Positions 1 to 7,089 of a stretch of DNA of 17,926 bases are shown here, piece after piece. The stretch's first letter is position 1, and each line of letters starts with the position of its first letter. The stretch covers positions 1 to 17,926 of the forward strand of contig CATWBR010000025.1 of NCBI GenBank assembly GCA_958349075.1, given 5' to 3'. This DNA is from an uncultured Clostridium sp. GTDB lineage: Bacteria > Bacillota > Clostridia > Lachnospirales > Lachnospiraceae. The translations under genes were made by a program, and so were the position numbers. Below the pieces are notes generated by a model. That model saw nothing but the letters and a program-made list of their open reading frames with translations. It was not told the origin of the DNA and made no database searches.

Positions 1-27
1 ATAAATTTAGTCGAAAATGACGGAAAG

Positions 28-1074
28 ATGAAAATGAAAAAGACAAATTCACAATTTGGTAAAACCAGGCTTTTTATTCATAAACCATTCTTCATTCCGG
101 TAGTCCTGTCCCTTCTCATGCTCACTGGGTGCAGCCGGACCGGAGAAGAACAGCCGGAACTGCCGGCTGTTAAAAAAGACCATTATACAATCGGAGTCAG
201 CATGCCCACCACACGGCTCGCTTACAGAAAGGCCATGAAAGAGCTTGTGGAACAATCATATCCGGGAACCGGAGGCGGACTCCGGGCAGAAATTATCCTC
301 TGCGACGCGGATGGAAGCCAAAAACAGCAGAACCAGGATATCCTGAACATGACAGACAGTGGAGTAGACGGAATTGTTCTTATTCCAAACACAATGGAAG
401 GCTGTCTTTCCTCCGTCGAATACGCTAATACAAAAGGCGTTCCCATTATCACCGTGGATAACCGCGTCCGCAGTTCCTCCTCCGCTCAGGTGGTGAGTTT
501 TGTGGGCGCCGACCACTATTCTATGGGAAAAGAAGCCGCCCTGCTGTTTTTGCAGATACTGGAGGAACGCTTTCCCGATAAGGAGACGTGGAATGTCATC
601 CAGCTCACCGGAATTCCGGATTCCTCGGGTACAATCGACCGCGGCCAGGCCATTGCAGATGTGCTTGCCGGAAACCGCCGGATTCATGTTCTCGGTGAAT
701 ATGACGGCGAATTTACCGTAAAAAATGCGAAAAGCGTGATGGAGGACTGCCTCCTGATTTACGATGACATAGATGGTGTAATCTGCCAGAACGATAATAT
801 GGCGGAAGGATGTTACCAGGCGCTCCGCGAGGCCGGGGCAGACGGCCGGATCGCAGTCGTCGGCATCGACGGCCAGGAAAGCACGCTCAGAATCATGGCA
901 AAGGGAGGCATCCAGGGAACTGTCCTGCAGCATCCGTCAATGATTCTCGACGGAATCGAATCCCTGTGCGATTATCTGGACGGAAAAACCTTAGACGAAT
1001 TTTATTATGAACCTACCGATACAATAACGGTGGAAAATGCAGATTATTATCTGGAACATGATCTTTCGTGGTGA
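28..1074 (+). CDS. Sugar-type substrate-binding lipoprotein (Peripla_BP_4 family)
   Basis: Predicted membrane-anchored extracellular binding protein of the ribose/galactose-binding type. Residues 15-35 form a hydrophobic signal ending in the lipobox LTGC, with Cys35 as the lipidated residue. The mature part has the type I periplasmic-binding fold pattern: TIGVSMP near residue 53, then GVDGIVLIPN, GVPIITVDN, a SFVGADHYSMGKEAA stretch, DGVICQNDNMAEG and AVVGIDGQ. The DN in the middle and the late GIDG are typical sugar-contact regions of the family, but the ligand cannot be read from sequence. No ABC ATPase or permease follows; the next gene is a PTS EIIC-like permease. The start is uncertain: GGAAAG at 22-27 touches the ATG at 28 and is better spaced for the ATG at 34, and the frame stays open back to base 1, so the true start could lie outside the window. 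Confidence 0.88.
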   Translation: MKMKKTNSQFGKTRLFIHKPFFIPVVLSLLMLTGCSRTGEEQPELPAVKKDHYTIGVSMPTTRLAYRKAMKELVEQSYPGTGGGLRAEIILCDADGSQKQQNQDILNMTDSGVDGIVLIPNTMEGCLSSVEYANTKGVPIITVDNRVRSSSSAQVVSFVGADHYSMGKEAALLFLQILEERFPDKETWNVIQLTGIPDSSGTIDRGQAIADVLAGNRRIHVLGEYDGEFTVKNAKSVMEDCLLIYDDIDGVICQNDNMAEGCYQALREAGADGRIAVVGIDGQESTLRIMAKGGIQGTVLQHPSMILDGIESLCDYLDGKTLDEFYYEPTDTITVENADYYLEHDLSW

Positions 1075-1128
1075 AGCTTCTCCAAGGGCCCTGGCTGACG
1101 CGTTATCACCTGAGGATAAAAAAATGAA

Positions 1129-1171
1129 AGGAAAAGGTAACTATCAGGAAGCTGAATAGTTACAGGAAAAA
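1129..1171. repeat. 27-bp palindrome with near-perfect 8-bp flanking direct repeats
   Basis: Bases 1137-1163 form a stem-loop: GTAACTATCAG pairs with CTGAATAGTTAC (one bulged base) around a GAAG loop. It is immediately flanked by AGGAAAAG (1129-1136) and AGGAAAAA (1164-1171), a 7-of-8 match that resembles a target-site duplication. The local sequence is A/G-rich, so part of the match could be chance. The right repeat doubles as the ribosome site of the EIIC gene, whose ATG lies 14 bases after the stem. The arms resemble those of the element at 7098-7157. Confidence 0.6.
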
Positions 1172-1177
1172 TTTATT

Positions 1178-2296
1178 ATGACTCAGGTACAAGAAAAAAA
1201 CACAAGCCTGCGCATTCTGCAGGGAATCATGAAGGCAATACAGGAATGTATGCTCCCGGTTATTCCTCTGATTATGGCAGGAGGTCTGATCAAGGTCCTG
1301 ATTATTATCCTGACGCTTTGCGGCGTCCTCTCCTCCGGGAGCCAGACCTACACAATCTTAAGCGCTATCGGCGACGCCCCTTACTACTTTCTTCCCTTTG
1401 AGGTGGCGGTATCGGCAGCAAAGTATTTCAAGCTTCCCGCCCTGCTTCCCGTAGCCGCGGTTGGAATCATGTTTTCACCGGATTTTCTCAGTCTTTTTAC
1501 AGGCGGAGCCGTCTCCTTTTTCGGTCTTCCAGTCTCGGACGTTACATACAGCTACAGCGTACTGCCCATTATCCTTCTCGTGTGGGTAATGGGACTGCTC
1601 TACCGGGCGGTGGAAAAGCGGCTGCCGGAAAGTCTGTTTAATTTCTTTGGACAAATGCTCGTTCTGCTCCTCTCCTCGCTTCTCGCAGTGCTGGTGATCG
1701 GGCCGATCGGCAACGGAATCGCCGAGCTTATCCGCGCCTTTGTCATGTGGATCCAGTCGGTTAACCATGTGCTTGCGGAAATCTGTTTCGCAGTCATGTT
1801 CCCGTTCTTAAATATGTGCGGCATGCAGTGGCCCTTCATCCTGGACGCCATCTCTACCGTGGGGCTGAACGGATATGAAGCACTGTGTATTATTTCCCTG
1901 CTCTGCGTAAATGTATCCCAGGGAGGCGCCTGTCTGGCCACAGCCGTCAGGGCAAAAGACAAAAAACGCAGGGAACAGTGTTTCGGAATGGGAATCACGG
2001 CCGTAATCAGCGGCGCCAGCGAGCCGTCCACTTACTCTAATTTTGGCTATAAACGTCCTATGATTGCCGCCCTAATCGGCAGTGCCGCCGCAGGCCTGTA
2101 TGCCGGTCTTGTAACGGTCCGGGCATTCTCCTTCGTGCCCCCTGCCGCCGCCTCCATCCTGATTTTCATGGATGTGCAAAACGCAATGAACCTGGTCCAT
2201 GCCGTCATCACGGGATTGATCGCGCTGGGTGTAAGCTTTGCGGCTGGCCTGATTCTTGGATTTGATGAACCGGAAACGGAAAATGCAGAAGTTTAA
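1178..2296 (+). CDS. Orphan PTS EIIC-like membrane permease (glucose/beta-glucoside superfamily)
   Basis: Integral membrane protein of 372 residues resembling only the IIC domain of glucose/beta-glucoside PTS transporters. Family marks visible are an N-terminal CMLPVIPLIMAGGLIK segment, a long run of hydrophobic helices, VRAKDKKRREQ before a helix, and ISGASEPSTY followed by YKRPMIAALIG, which matches the GITEP-(I/L)YG plus KRPFI block of BglF-type proteins with its substrate-binding Glu. No IIB domain (no phosphocysteine domain before or after) and no IIA domain is present, and neither is encoded nearby. At the position of the family's usual GLHW motif the sequence reads GMQW, so a conserved His appears replaced by Gln. 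The ribosome site AGGAAAA (1164-1170) supports the ATG at 1178. It probably forms an operon with the binding protein (103-bp gap) and the cyclase (80-bp gap). It may use IIA/IIB from elsewhere or may no longer be a phosphotransferase. Confidence 0.82.
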   Translation: MTQVQEKNTSLRILQGIMKAIQECMLPVIPLIMAGGLIKVLIIILTLCGVLSSGSQTYTILSAIGDAPYYFLPFEVAVSAAKYFKLPALLPVAAVGIMFSPDFLSLFTGGAVSFFGLPVSDVTYSYSVLPIILLVWVMGLLYRAVEKRLPESLFNFFGQMLVLLLSSLLAVLVIGPIGNGIAELIRAFVMWIQSVNHVLAEICFAVMFPFLNMCGMQWPFILDAISTVGLNGYEALCIISLLCVNVSQGGACLATAVRAKDKKRREQCFGMGITAVISGASEPSTYSNFGYKRPMIAALIGSAAAGLYAGLVTVRAFSFVPPAAASILIFMDVQNAMNLVHAVITGLIALGVSFAAGLILGFDEPETENAEV

Positions 2297-2316
2297 CTAT
2301 ACGGAAAAGCTCAGAT

Positions 2317-2360
2317 GTTACCGGGCATGGAATGAACAGCAGGAACCCGGGTATTCAGAT
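2317..2360. repeat. Stem-loop with flanking TCAGAT repeats upstream of the cyclase gene
   Basis: TACCGGG (2319-2325) pairs with CCCGGGTA (2346-2353) with one bulged G and a 20-base loop. TCAGAT occurs just before (2311-2316) and just after (2355-2360). The outer sequence GTTACC...GGTATTCAG recalls the GTTACTATTCAG arms seen elsewhere in the window. The stem ends 23 bases before the cyclase ATG. This is a weaker example than 1137-1163 or 7098-7157. Confidence 0.4.
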
Positions 2361-2376
2361 AATGGAGGATTGAAAC

Positions 2377-3048
2377 ATGATCGAATTAAAAGGAAACAAA
2401 CTGATAGATTTAAGCCATATGGCAGAGGCCGATATGCCCTGCGATCCGGCGCTTGCACTCCCAACATTAAACTTCTTCTCCAGGGAAGGCGACGGAGCAG
2501 CCCTTCACAACCTGGAAGTCGTCAGCTATTGCCCGCACACCGGCACCCATATGGATTCCCCTTTCCATGTGTGCAGTAAATGGGGAAGCATTGAAACGGT
2601 TAACCCGGCCGTTCTGATCGGCCCGGCCACCGTGGTGAGCCTCTCCGTGCCGGAGTATGATTATGCCGTCACAAAGGAAGATCTGAGACAGTGGGAAGCG
2701 GTGAACGGCATCATCCCCGATGGGGATGCAGTCCTGCTTCACACCGGCCATGCCGATAAATGGACGGATGGCAGCGATGGTTATATTAACAGGGGATATA
2801 TCCGTCTTGCACCGTCGGCGGCAGAATACCTGGTGACGAAAAAATGCCGCTTTATTGCCCTTGAAAGTATCAGTGTGGACGGCAGCGATACGGAGGTACA
2901 TAAAATTCTAATGGGAAACGGCACCTTTATCGTGGAAAACGTCTGCAACCTGGAAAAATTGGGCTGCACGCGCTGTAACACTATCGGAACCTTTCCTGCA
3001 GTCAAAGGGGCCAGCGGTGTGTGGGTGCGGCTGATGGCTCTGGTATAA
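2377..3048 (+). CDS. Cyclase-family metal-dependent hydrolase (kynurenine formamidase-like)
   Basis: Cytoplasmic enzyme of 223 residues in the cyclase family (PF04199), whose members include arylformamidase/kynurenine formamidase and isatin hydrolase; these hydrolyse amides or lactam-like rings with a divalent metal. The diagnostic motif HTGTHMDSPFH lies at residues 54-64, supplying His54, His58, Asp60 and His64 as metal or catalytic ligands. The second block, SISVDGSD-EVH-ILMGNGTFIVENVCNL, matches the family's S-D...H...IVEN stretch near residues 165-193. Length is normal. GGAGG at 2364-2368, eight bases before the ATG, fixes the start. It is the third gene of the plus-strand cluster. No tryptophan-degradation gene is nearby, so the substrate is unknown; it may act on whatever the preceding permease imports. 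Confidence 0.9.
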   Translation: MIELKGNKLIDLSHMAEADMPCDPALALPTLNFFSREGDGAALHNLEVVSYCPHTGTHMDSPFHVCSKWGSIETVNPAVLIGPATVVSLSVPEYDYAVTKEDLRQWEAVNGIIPDGDAVLLHTGHADKWTDGSDGYINRGYIRLAPSAAEYLVTKKCRFIALESISVDGSDTEVHKILMGNGTFIVENVCNLEKLGCTRCNTIGTFPAVKGASGVWVRLMALV

Positions 3049-3079
3049 CACCGTTTTATAAATCAGCCAGCCGTTTTTT
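3028..3079 (+). terminator. Likely intrinsic terminator of the plus-strand cluster
   Basis: A stem formed by 3028-3039 and AGCCAGCCG at 3065-3073 (9 bp with a 3-base bulge on the left arm) is followed directly by six T at 3074-3079. The long loop contains the cyclase stop codon. The terminator would overlap, antisense, the 3' end of the minus-strand microprotein gene, which fits convergent transcription. Confidence 0.55.
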
Positions 3080-3148
3080 GCACTCCGGGCATACAATAAC
3101 ATTCTGCGGATAGATTTTTCTGCATCCCGGGCAGATTCGTTTAGCCAT
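3056..3148 (-). CDS. 30-residue zinc-ribbon microprotein
   Basis: A short frame starting ATG at 3148 and ending TAA at 3056-3058, reading MAKRICPGCRKIYPQNVIVC then PECKKRLADL. Two CPxC knuckles (Cys6/Cys9 and Cys20/Cys23) are spaced as in a minimal zinc ribbon, and the protein is basic. The ribosome site GGAGG (3156-3160), seven bases before the ATG, is close to ideal, which argues strongly for translation. It lies 74 bp downstream of glyS on the same strand, behind a 13-bp hairpin, and converges on the cyclase gene with only 7 bp between stops. A role in RNA or ribosome binding would be a guess. I do not recognise a named family. Confidence 0.7.
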   Translation of the reverse strand: MAKRICPGCRKIYPQNVIVCPECKKRLADL

Positions 3149-3170
3149 CACTTCTCCTCCGTATAGTAAG

Positions 3171-3202
3171 CAGGGCCGGAATCATCTACGATTCCGGCCC
3201 TG
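3171..3202. other. 13-bp perfect stem-loop between glyS and the microprotein gene
   Basis: CAGGGCCGGAATC (3171-3183) pairs perfectly with GATTCCGGCCCTG (3190-3202) around ATCTAC. It follows glyS, but on the minus strand the sequence after the stem is CTTACTATAC, with no U-tract, so a standard terminator is unlikely. It ends 22 bases before the microprotein ATG. It could stabilise or delimit the glyS message, or be a dispersed palindrome. Confidence 0.7.
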
Positions 3203-3222
3203 AGCTGTCTTATGTCATTGTT

Positions 3223-4611
3223 TTAGAATCTGAATTTATCCTCAAAATATTCCTTCAGTTCTGCAATCGGAACACGCACCTGCTCCATCGTATCACGGTC
3301 TCTTACCGTTACAGCGTTGTCTGTCTCGGAGTCAAAGTCATAGGTGATGCAGAACGGAGTACCGATCTCATCCTGTCTTCTGTAACGTTTTCCGATGTTG
3401 CCTCTGTCGTCAAACTCACAGTTGTAGTATTTGCAAAGCTCGGTGTAAACCTTCTCCGCACCCTCGTTCAGCTTCTTGGACAGAGGAAGCACGCCTACTT
3501 TTACAGGTGCAAGCGCCGGATGGAAATGAAGGACGGTTCTGACATCGCCTTCCCCAATCTCCTCCTCGTCGTATGCCGCGCAGAGGAATGCCAGTGTCAC
3601 ACGGTCAGCGCCCAGTGACGGCTCAACTACGTAAGGAATATATTTTGTCTTCTTCTCATCGTCAAAGTATGCCATATCCTGTCCGGATGTGTTCTGATGC
3701 TGTGTCAGGTCATAATCGGTTCTGTCTGCAATCCCCCAGAGTTCGCCCCAGCCGAATGGGAACAGGAATTCCAGATCCGTTGTGGCCTTGCTGTAGAAGC
3801 TCAGCTCTTCCTTCTCATGATCTCTTGCACGCATCTCGTCGTCTTTGATGCCTAAAGCTTTCAGCCAGTTGATGCAGTAATCTTTCCAGTATGCGAACCA
3901 CTCCAGGTCGGTATCCGGCTCGCAGAAGAACTCAAGCTCCATCTGCTCAAACTCTCTTGTACGGAATGTGAAGTTTCCAGGTGTAATCTCATTACGGAAG
4001 GATTTTCCAACCTGGGCAATTCCGAACGGAATTTTCTTTCTGGAAGTTCTCTGTACGTTCTTGAAGTTAACGAAGATACCCTGAGCAGTCTCAGGCCTTA
4101 AATATACGGTATTCTTGGCATCCTCCGTTACACCCTGGAATGTCTTGAACATCAGGTTGAACTGGCGGATATCGGTGAAATCATGCTTGCCGCAGCTTGG
4201 GCAGCAGATGTTGTTGTCGTCAATGTACTTTTTCATCTCTTCCTGGGACCAGGCGTCAACGGAACCCTCGATTTTGATTCCCTTTTCATCCATGTAGTCC
4301 TCAATCAGCTTGTCGGCACGGAAACGCTCTTTACATGCCTTGCAGTCCATAAGAGGATCGGAAAATCCGCCGAGATGGCCGGAAGCTACCCATGTCTGGG
4401 AGTTCATTAAAATCGCGCAGTCAACGCCTACGTTGTACGGGCTCTCCTGGACGAATTTCTGCCACCATGCTTTCTTTACATTGTTCTTCAGCTCCACGCC
4501 GAGGTTTCCATAGTCCCATGTATTGGCAAGTCCGCCGTAAATCTCAGAACCAGGGTATACAAAACCTCTTGATTTGGCAAGGGCTACAATCTTTTCCATT
4601 GTCTTTTCCAT
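3223..4611 (-). CDS. glyS: Glycyl-tRNA synthetase, single-chain homodimeric type
   Basis: Class II aminoacyl-tRNA synthetase that charges tRNA-Gly with glycine. The 462-residue length and the start [20 protein letters not shown] are those of the alpha2-type enzyme found in many Firmicutes, archaea and eukaryotes, not the alpha2beta2 GlyQ/GlyS pair. Visible marks are two Cys pairs at 90/93 and 137/140 (probable zinc site), [10 protein letters not shown] at 171-180, motif 2 with FRNE at 205-208, motif 3 EPSLGADR at 330-337, and a C-terminal anticodon-binding domain from about 365. AGGAGG, 11 bases upstream, supports the ATG at 4611. Only 19 bp separate it from the upstream lipoprotein gene, so the two are almost surely cotranscribed from the promoter at 5332-5360. 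There is no room for a T-box leader directly before it. Confidence 0.97.
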   Translation of the reverse strand: MEKTMEKIVALAKSRGFVYPGSEIYGGLANTWDYGNLGVELKNNVKKAWWQKFVQESPYNVGVDCAILMNSQTWVASGHLGGFSDPLMDCKACKERFRADKLIEDYMDEKGIKIEGSVDAWSQEEMKKYIDDNNICCPSCGKHDFTDIRQFNLMFKTFQGVTEDAKNTVYLRPETAQGIFVNFKNVQRTSRKKIPFGIAQVGKSFRNEITPGNFTFRTREFEQMELEFFCEPDTDLEWFAYWKDYCINWLKALGIKDDEMRARDHEKEELSFYSKATTDLEFLFPFGWGELWGIADRTDYDLTQHQNTSGQDMAYFDDEKKTKYIPYVVEPSLGADRVTLAFLCAAYDEEEIGEGDVRTVLHFHPALAPVKVGVLPLSKKLNEGAEKVYTELCKYYNCEFDDRGNIGKRYRRQDEIGTPFCITYDFDSETDNAVTVRDRDTMEQVRVPIAELKEYFEDKFRF

Positions 4612-4630
4612 CTTTAATTTATCCTCCTAT

Positions 4631-5293
4631 CTATTTGAACACAACCAGGGCTTTGCCGCCCTCCGGTATTGTTACCGTGTATTCATCTTTCTTTTCTGTA
4701 CCTTCCGTCATGTAAAGGATTTTGCCGGAAAACATAATATTGCCTCCGCCTTCTATCATGGCGGCAGACGCCTCGGCATCCGACTTTACTTCCTCCGGCG
4801 AAGCCTCTTTTCCGTCCGCTTTCACAAACTTCATGTCGGCGAACCAGCCCGCCGTATCGGCGTCGGCAGTTTTCTTTACCTCAAGGGCTGTGACCGAATT
4901 GCTCATATCCTCGTTGTCATTTGTCTGGCGGAAATGAATCAGATCCTCCAGGGACGCATAGTCGAATATGGCCTTCAGCACGCCTTTGTCGGCGGTGGAA
5001 CTCTGTAACGATACCGGAAGCTTACTGCCTCCCATCTTGTTCTCCGCCAGCCCCTCGGCCCCGTTCTCCTGATTGAACCGGATCACAGCGGCTTCCAGAT
5101 ATTGCTGTAAATCTTTGCCGTCGACAGCATCTCCTTCATATTCCTGGACCAGTGCACTGGAAACAGCGCCATCCTGCGTCACATATACACAGCTTACAGA
5201 CGGAGAGAATGTACTTTTCTGCCTGGAACCGCAGCCTGTCATCAGCATTACGGCTACAGCAGCAACTGCCAGAAGCAGTCCTGACTTTTTCAT
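4631..5293 (-). CDS. Uncharacterised lipoprotein cotranscribed with glyS
   Basis: A 220-residue predicted lipoprotein: MKKSGLLLAVAAVAVMLMTG followed by Cys21 is a clean type II signal peptide with lipobox MTGC. The mature protein is soluble, acidic and alternates strands and helices, for example VSCVYVTQDGAVSSALV, an EGDAVDGKDLQQYLEAAV helix and a C-terminal beta stretch EYTVTIPEGGKALVVFK. No catalytic motif is recognisable. GGGAGG, seven bases before the ATG at 5293, favours that codon over the GTG at 5296. It is the first gene after a strong sigma-A promoter and is followed 19 bp later by glyS. Function unknown; it would sit on the outer face of the membrane. Confidence 0.85.
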   Translation of the reverse strand: MKKSGLLLAVAAVAVMLMTGCGSRQKSTFSPSVSCVYVTQDGAVSSALVQEYEGDAVDGKDLQQYLEAAVIRFNQENGAEGLAENKMGGSKLPVSLQSSTADKGVLKAIFDYASLEDLIHFRQTNDNEDMSNSVTALEVKKTADADTAGWFADMKFVKADGKEASPEEVKSDAEASAAMIEGGGNIMFSGKILYMTEGTEKKDEYTVTIPEGGKALVVFK

Positions 5294-5331
5294 CACTCAT
5301 CCTCCCTTTCAATTTTGCATCAAGTTTTTAT

Positions 5332-5360
5332 AGTATACCTTCTTTTTCCTTTATTTTCAA
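5332..5360 (-). promoter_or_regulatory. Sigma-A promoter for lipoprotein-glyS-microprotein
   Basis: On the minus strand TTGAAA (5360-5355) and TATACT (5337-5332) are separated by exactly 17 bases, each one mismatch from consensus or close to it. The predicted start is about 30-35 bases before the lipoprotein ATG, leaving a short untranslated leader. Confidence 0.8.
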
Positions 5361-5389
5361 TAGGTGCCCCGGTTTTTCTTTACGTGGAT

Positions 5390-6037
5390 TCACACAATCG
5401 CTTCCAGGATCTCCAGGGAATGAAATTTTTTGTCTATGTAGTGCTTTTTATTATCTTCGACGCAGCGCCTGAACTCCTCAAACACCTCATCGGTAAGCAG
5501 AAACGTATACAGTTTTTCCACCGGTGAAAATACGGTAAACTCCCAGGCATACACGGCAGACTCACTGACATTCCTTCCCGGACGCTCCGTGTATTCTCCG
5601 TTTATGGACATGGCCTTAAGCTCAAAAATCCGCTGTACCAGCCTGTTTGGGATTGCAGGTTTCAAGAGGGCCCTGAAGGACTGGTAGAGAAGTTTAAGCA
5701 TCTGCGTCCCCTCAATTCCTTCTCTCTCATAATAGTCGGCAAACTCTACAAAATAGGAGGCGTAGCAGGCGCATTCCATATCCTTTTCAAGGCCCTCGAA
5801 ATAATTTTCTATCTCGGCGCCGTAAAGATTGTATGCATCCCGCCCCTCCGACAGGGAAAATACACCGAATGCAAAAGGGCGGCTGGACGCCCGAAGCAGG
5901 CTTCCCGGCCGTTTTGCCCCCCTTGCAAAGGCAGTGATTTTTCCCCGCTCTTTTGTCAGGATGACAAGACGTTTATCGTATTCCCCTACCGGAAATGCAC
6001 TGAGTACCATGCCCGTGGTTTTAACCAGTTCTCTCAA
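5390..6037 (-). CDS. recO: DNA repair protein RecO
   Basis: RecO anneals single strands and helps RecR load RecA in the RecFOR recombination-repair pathway. The N-terminal OB-fold is clear: VKTTGMVLSAFPVGEYDKRL, then VILTKERGKITAFARGAKRP, a stretch very typical of clostridial RecO. The alpha-helical C-terminal part ends KKFHSLEILEAIV. The frame stays open to a GTG at 6067, but the best start is the TTG at 6037: AGGAGG (6046-6051) lies eight bases upstream and the protein then begins MRELVKTTG as homologs do, giving 215 residues. The CxxC zinc pairs found in some RecO proteins are absent from the C-terminal part. It lies downstream of era on the same strand, a common era-recO-gly synthetase order. 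Confidence 0.93.
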   Translation of the reverse strand: MRELVKTTGMVLSAFPVGEYDKRLVILTKERGKITAFARGAKRPGSLLRASSRPFAFGVFSLSEGRDAYNLYGAEIENYFEGLEKDMECACYASYFVEFADYYEREGIEGTQMLKLLYQSFRALLKPAIPNRLVQRIFELKAMSINGEYTERPGRNVSESAVYAWEFTVFSPVEKLYTFLLTDEVFEEFRRCVEDNKKHYIDKKFHSLEILEAIV

Positions 6038-6045
6038 AACTTCCG

Positions 6046-6051
6046 CCTCCT
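6046..6051 (-). promoter_or_regulatory. Ribosome site deciding the TTG start of recO
   Basis: A perfect AGGAGG on the minus strand, eight bases before TTG at 6037. The alternative GTG at 6067 would put this site inside the coding region and would itself lie within a hairpin. Confidence 0.75.
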
Positions 6052-6061
6052 GACATTTCCG

Positions 6062-6095
6062 GGACACGGTTGCCCAATGCAGGGAAGCCGTGTCC
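6062..6095. other. Stem-loop between era and recO
   Basis: GGACACGGTTGCCC (6062-6075) pairs with GGGAAGCCGTGTCC (6082-6095): 14 positions with one G-U pair and one mismatch, loop AATGCA. A T-rich stretch follows only on the plus strand, where no gene ends. On the minus strand the stem ends 24 bases before the recO TTG, just ahead of the ribosome site. Confidence 0.65.
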
Positions 6096-6124
6096 TCTCT
6101 TTTGATGTTTTATATTTGCAGTTT

Positions 6125-7027
6125 TTAGATATCCTTCGGGTTATAACCGTAGTTCTTCATATAAAGATCACTGTCACGCCACTCTTTTCTGACCTTGACC
6201 CAGAGTTTTAAGTTTACCTGGGTATCCATCAGGTTCTGGATCTCCGTCCTGGCCGACGTCCCGATCTTCTTTAACTTCCCGCCGTTCTTTCCAATGATGA
6301 TTCCCTTGTGGGACTCGCGTTCGCAGACGATTGTTGCGTCGATATCAATGAGTCCGTTCGGACGTTCCTTCATCTGGTCGATAACAACGGCAATGCCGTG
6401 GGGAATCTCGTCGTCCAGCATTCTCAGGGCTTTCTCCCTGATAAGCTCGGCGGCAATCTGGCGCATGGGCTGGTCCGTCACCGTATCCTCGTCGTAGAAC
6501 TGCGGACCGCAGGGCAGATATTTGAAAATGCAGTCTTTCACATCCTCGATATTGATTTCCTTTAACGCCGACACCGGGATAATCTCGGCAAATTTGCAGA
6601 TGTCTTTATAGGCGGCGATAAAGGTAAGTATCTCCTCTTTCTTTACCGTGTCGATCTTATTGATGACCAGCATGACCGGTGTCTTTACCTTATTAAGCTG
6701 TTCTGCAATATGACGCTCTCCCGCTCCGATAAAGGTGCTCGGCTCCACCAGCCACAGAATCACATCGACTTCCTTCAGCGTATGCTCCGCCACGCTGACC
6801 ATATATTCCCCCAGCTTATTCTTGGCTTTGTGGATTCCCGGGGTGTCGAGGAAAATAATCTGTCCCCTCTCGTCCGTATACACAGTCTGGATCCTGTTCC
6901 TGGTCGTCTGCGGCTTATCGGACGTAATCGCGATCTTCTGTCCGATCAGATGATTCATGAGTGTGGATTTTCCCACATTCGGCCGTCCTATTAAAGTTAC
7001 AAATCCTGATTTTAAATTATCCTGCAT
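6125..7027 (-). CDS. era: GTPase Era
   Basis: Essential GTPase that binds the 3' end of 16S rRNA and assists 30S subunit assembly. All GTPase boxes are visible: P-loop GRPNVGKST (14-22), TTRNR switch region (41-45), DTPG (61-64), NKID (123-126) and SAL (153-155). The C-terminal KH RNA-binding domain has the GxxG loop GKNG (246-249), followed by KLKKIGTSARTEIQNLM. At 300 residues the length is typical. AAGGAG, five bases before the ATG at 7027, fixes the start. The 155-bp space upstream, toward the M16 protease, contains two palindromic elements. recO follows 87 bp downstream. Confidence 0.98.
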   Translation of the reverse strand: MQDNLKSGFVTLIGRPNVGKSTLMNHLIGQKIAITSDKPQTTRNRIQTVYTDERGQIIFLDTPGIHKAKNKLGEYMVSVAEHTLKEVDVILWLVEPSTFIGAGERHIAEQLNKVKTPVMLVINKIDTVKKEEILTFIAAYKDICKFAEIIPVSALKEINIEDVKDCIFKYLPCGPQFYDEDTVTDQPMRQIAAELIREKALRMLDDEIPHGIAVVIDQMKERPNGLIDIDATIVCERESHKGIIIGKNGGKLKKIGTSARTEIQNLMDTQVNLKLWVKVRKEWRDSDLYMKNYGYNPKDI

Positions 7028-7044
7028 TCATGCTCCTTCATCCA

Positions 7045-7077
7045 TAACGGTTCAGGCTGTAAACGCCTGAACCGTTA
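7045..7077. repeat. 13-bp perfect stem-loop upstream of era
   Basis: TAACGGTTCAGGC (7045-7057) pairs perfectly with GCCTGAACCGTTA (7065-7077) around TGTAAAC. CCTTTATTTTT follows on the plus strand, so it looks like a terminator in that direction, but no plus-strand gene is there; on the minus strand it leads straight into the era ribosome site, ending 17 bases before the ATG. The arms contain the GTTAC-like and TTCAG motifs shared with other palindromes in the window. Confidence 0.7.
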
Positions 7078-7089
7078 CCTTTATTTTTC

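Noticed and set aside
256..933. 225-codon open frame antisense to the binding-protein gene
   Set aside because: It mirrors the codons of a clear lipoprotein gene, has no family resemblance and no good ribosome site.
3171..3202. Intrinsic terminator for glyS
   Set aside because: The stem is strong but no U-tract follows on the minus strand, so it is listed only as a stem-loop.
4612..4630. T-box riboswitch for glyS
   Set aside because: Only 19 bases separate the two genes, and no specifier stem or T-box consensus was seen upstream of the lipoprotein gene.
7045..7084. Terminator of the M16 protease gene
   Set aside because: The T-tract is on the plus-strand side of the stem; in the direction of the M16 transcript the stem is followed by the era ribosome site.
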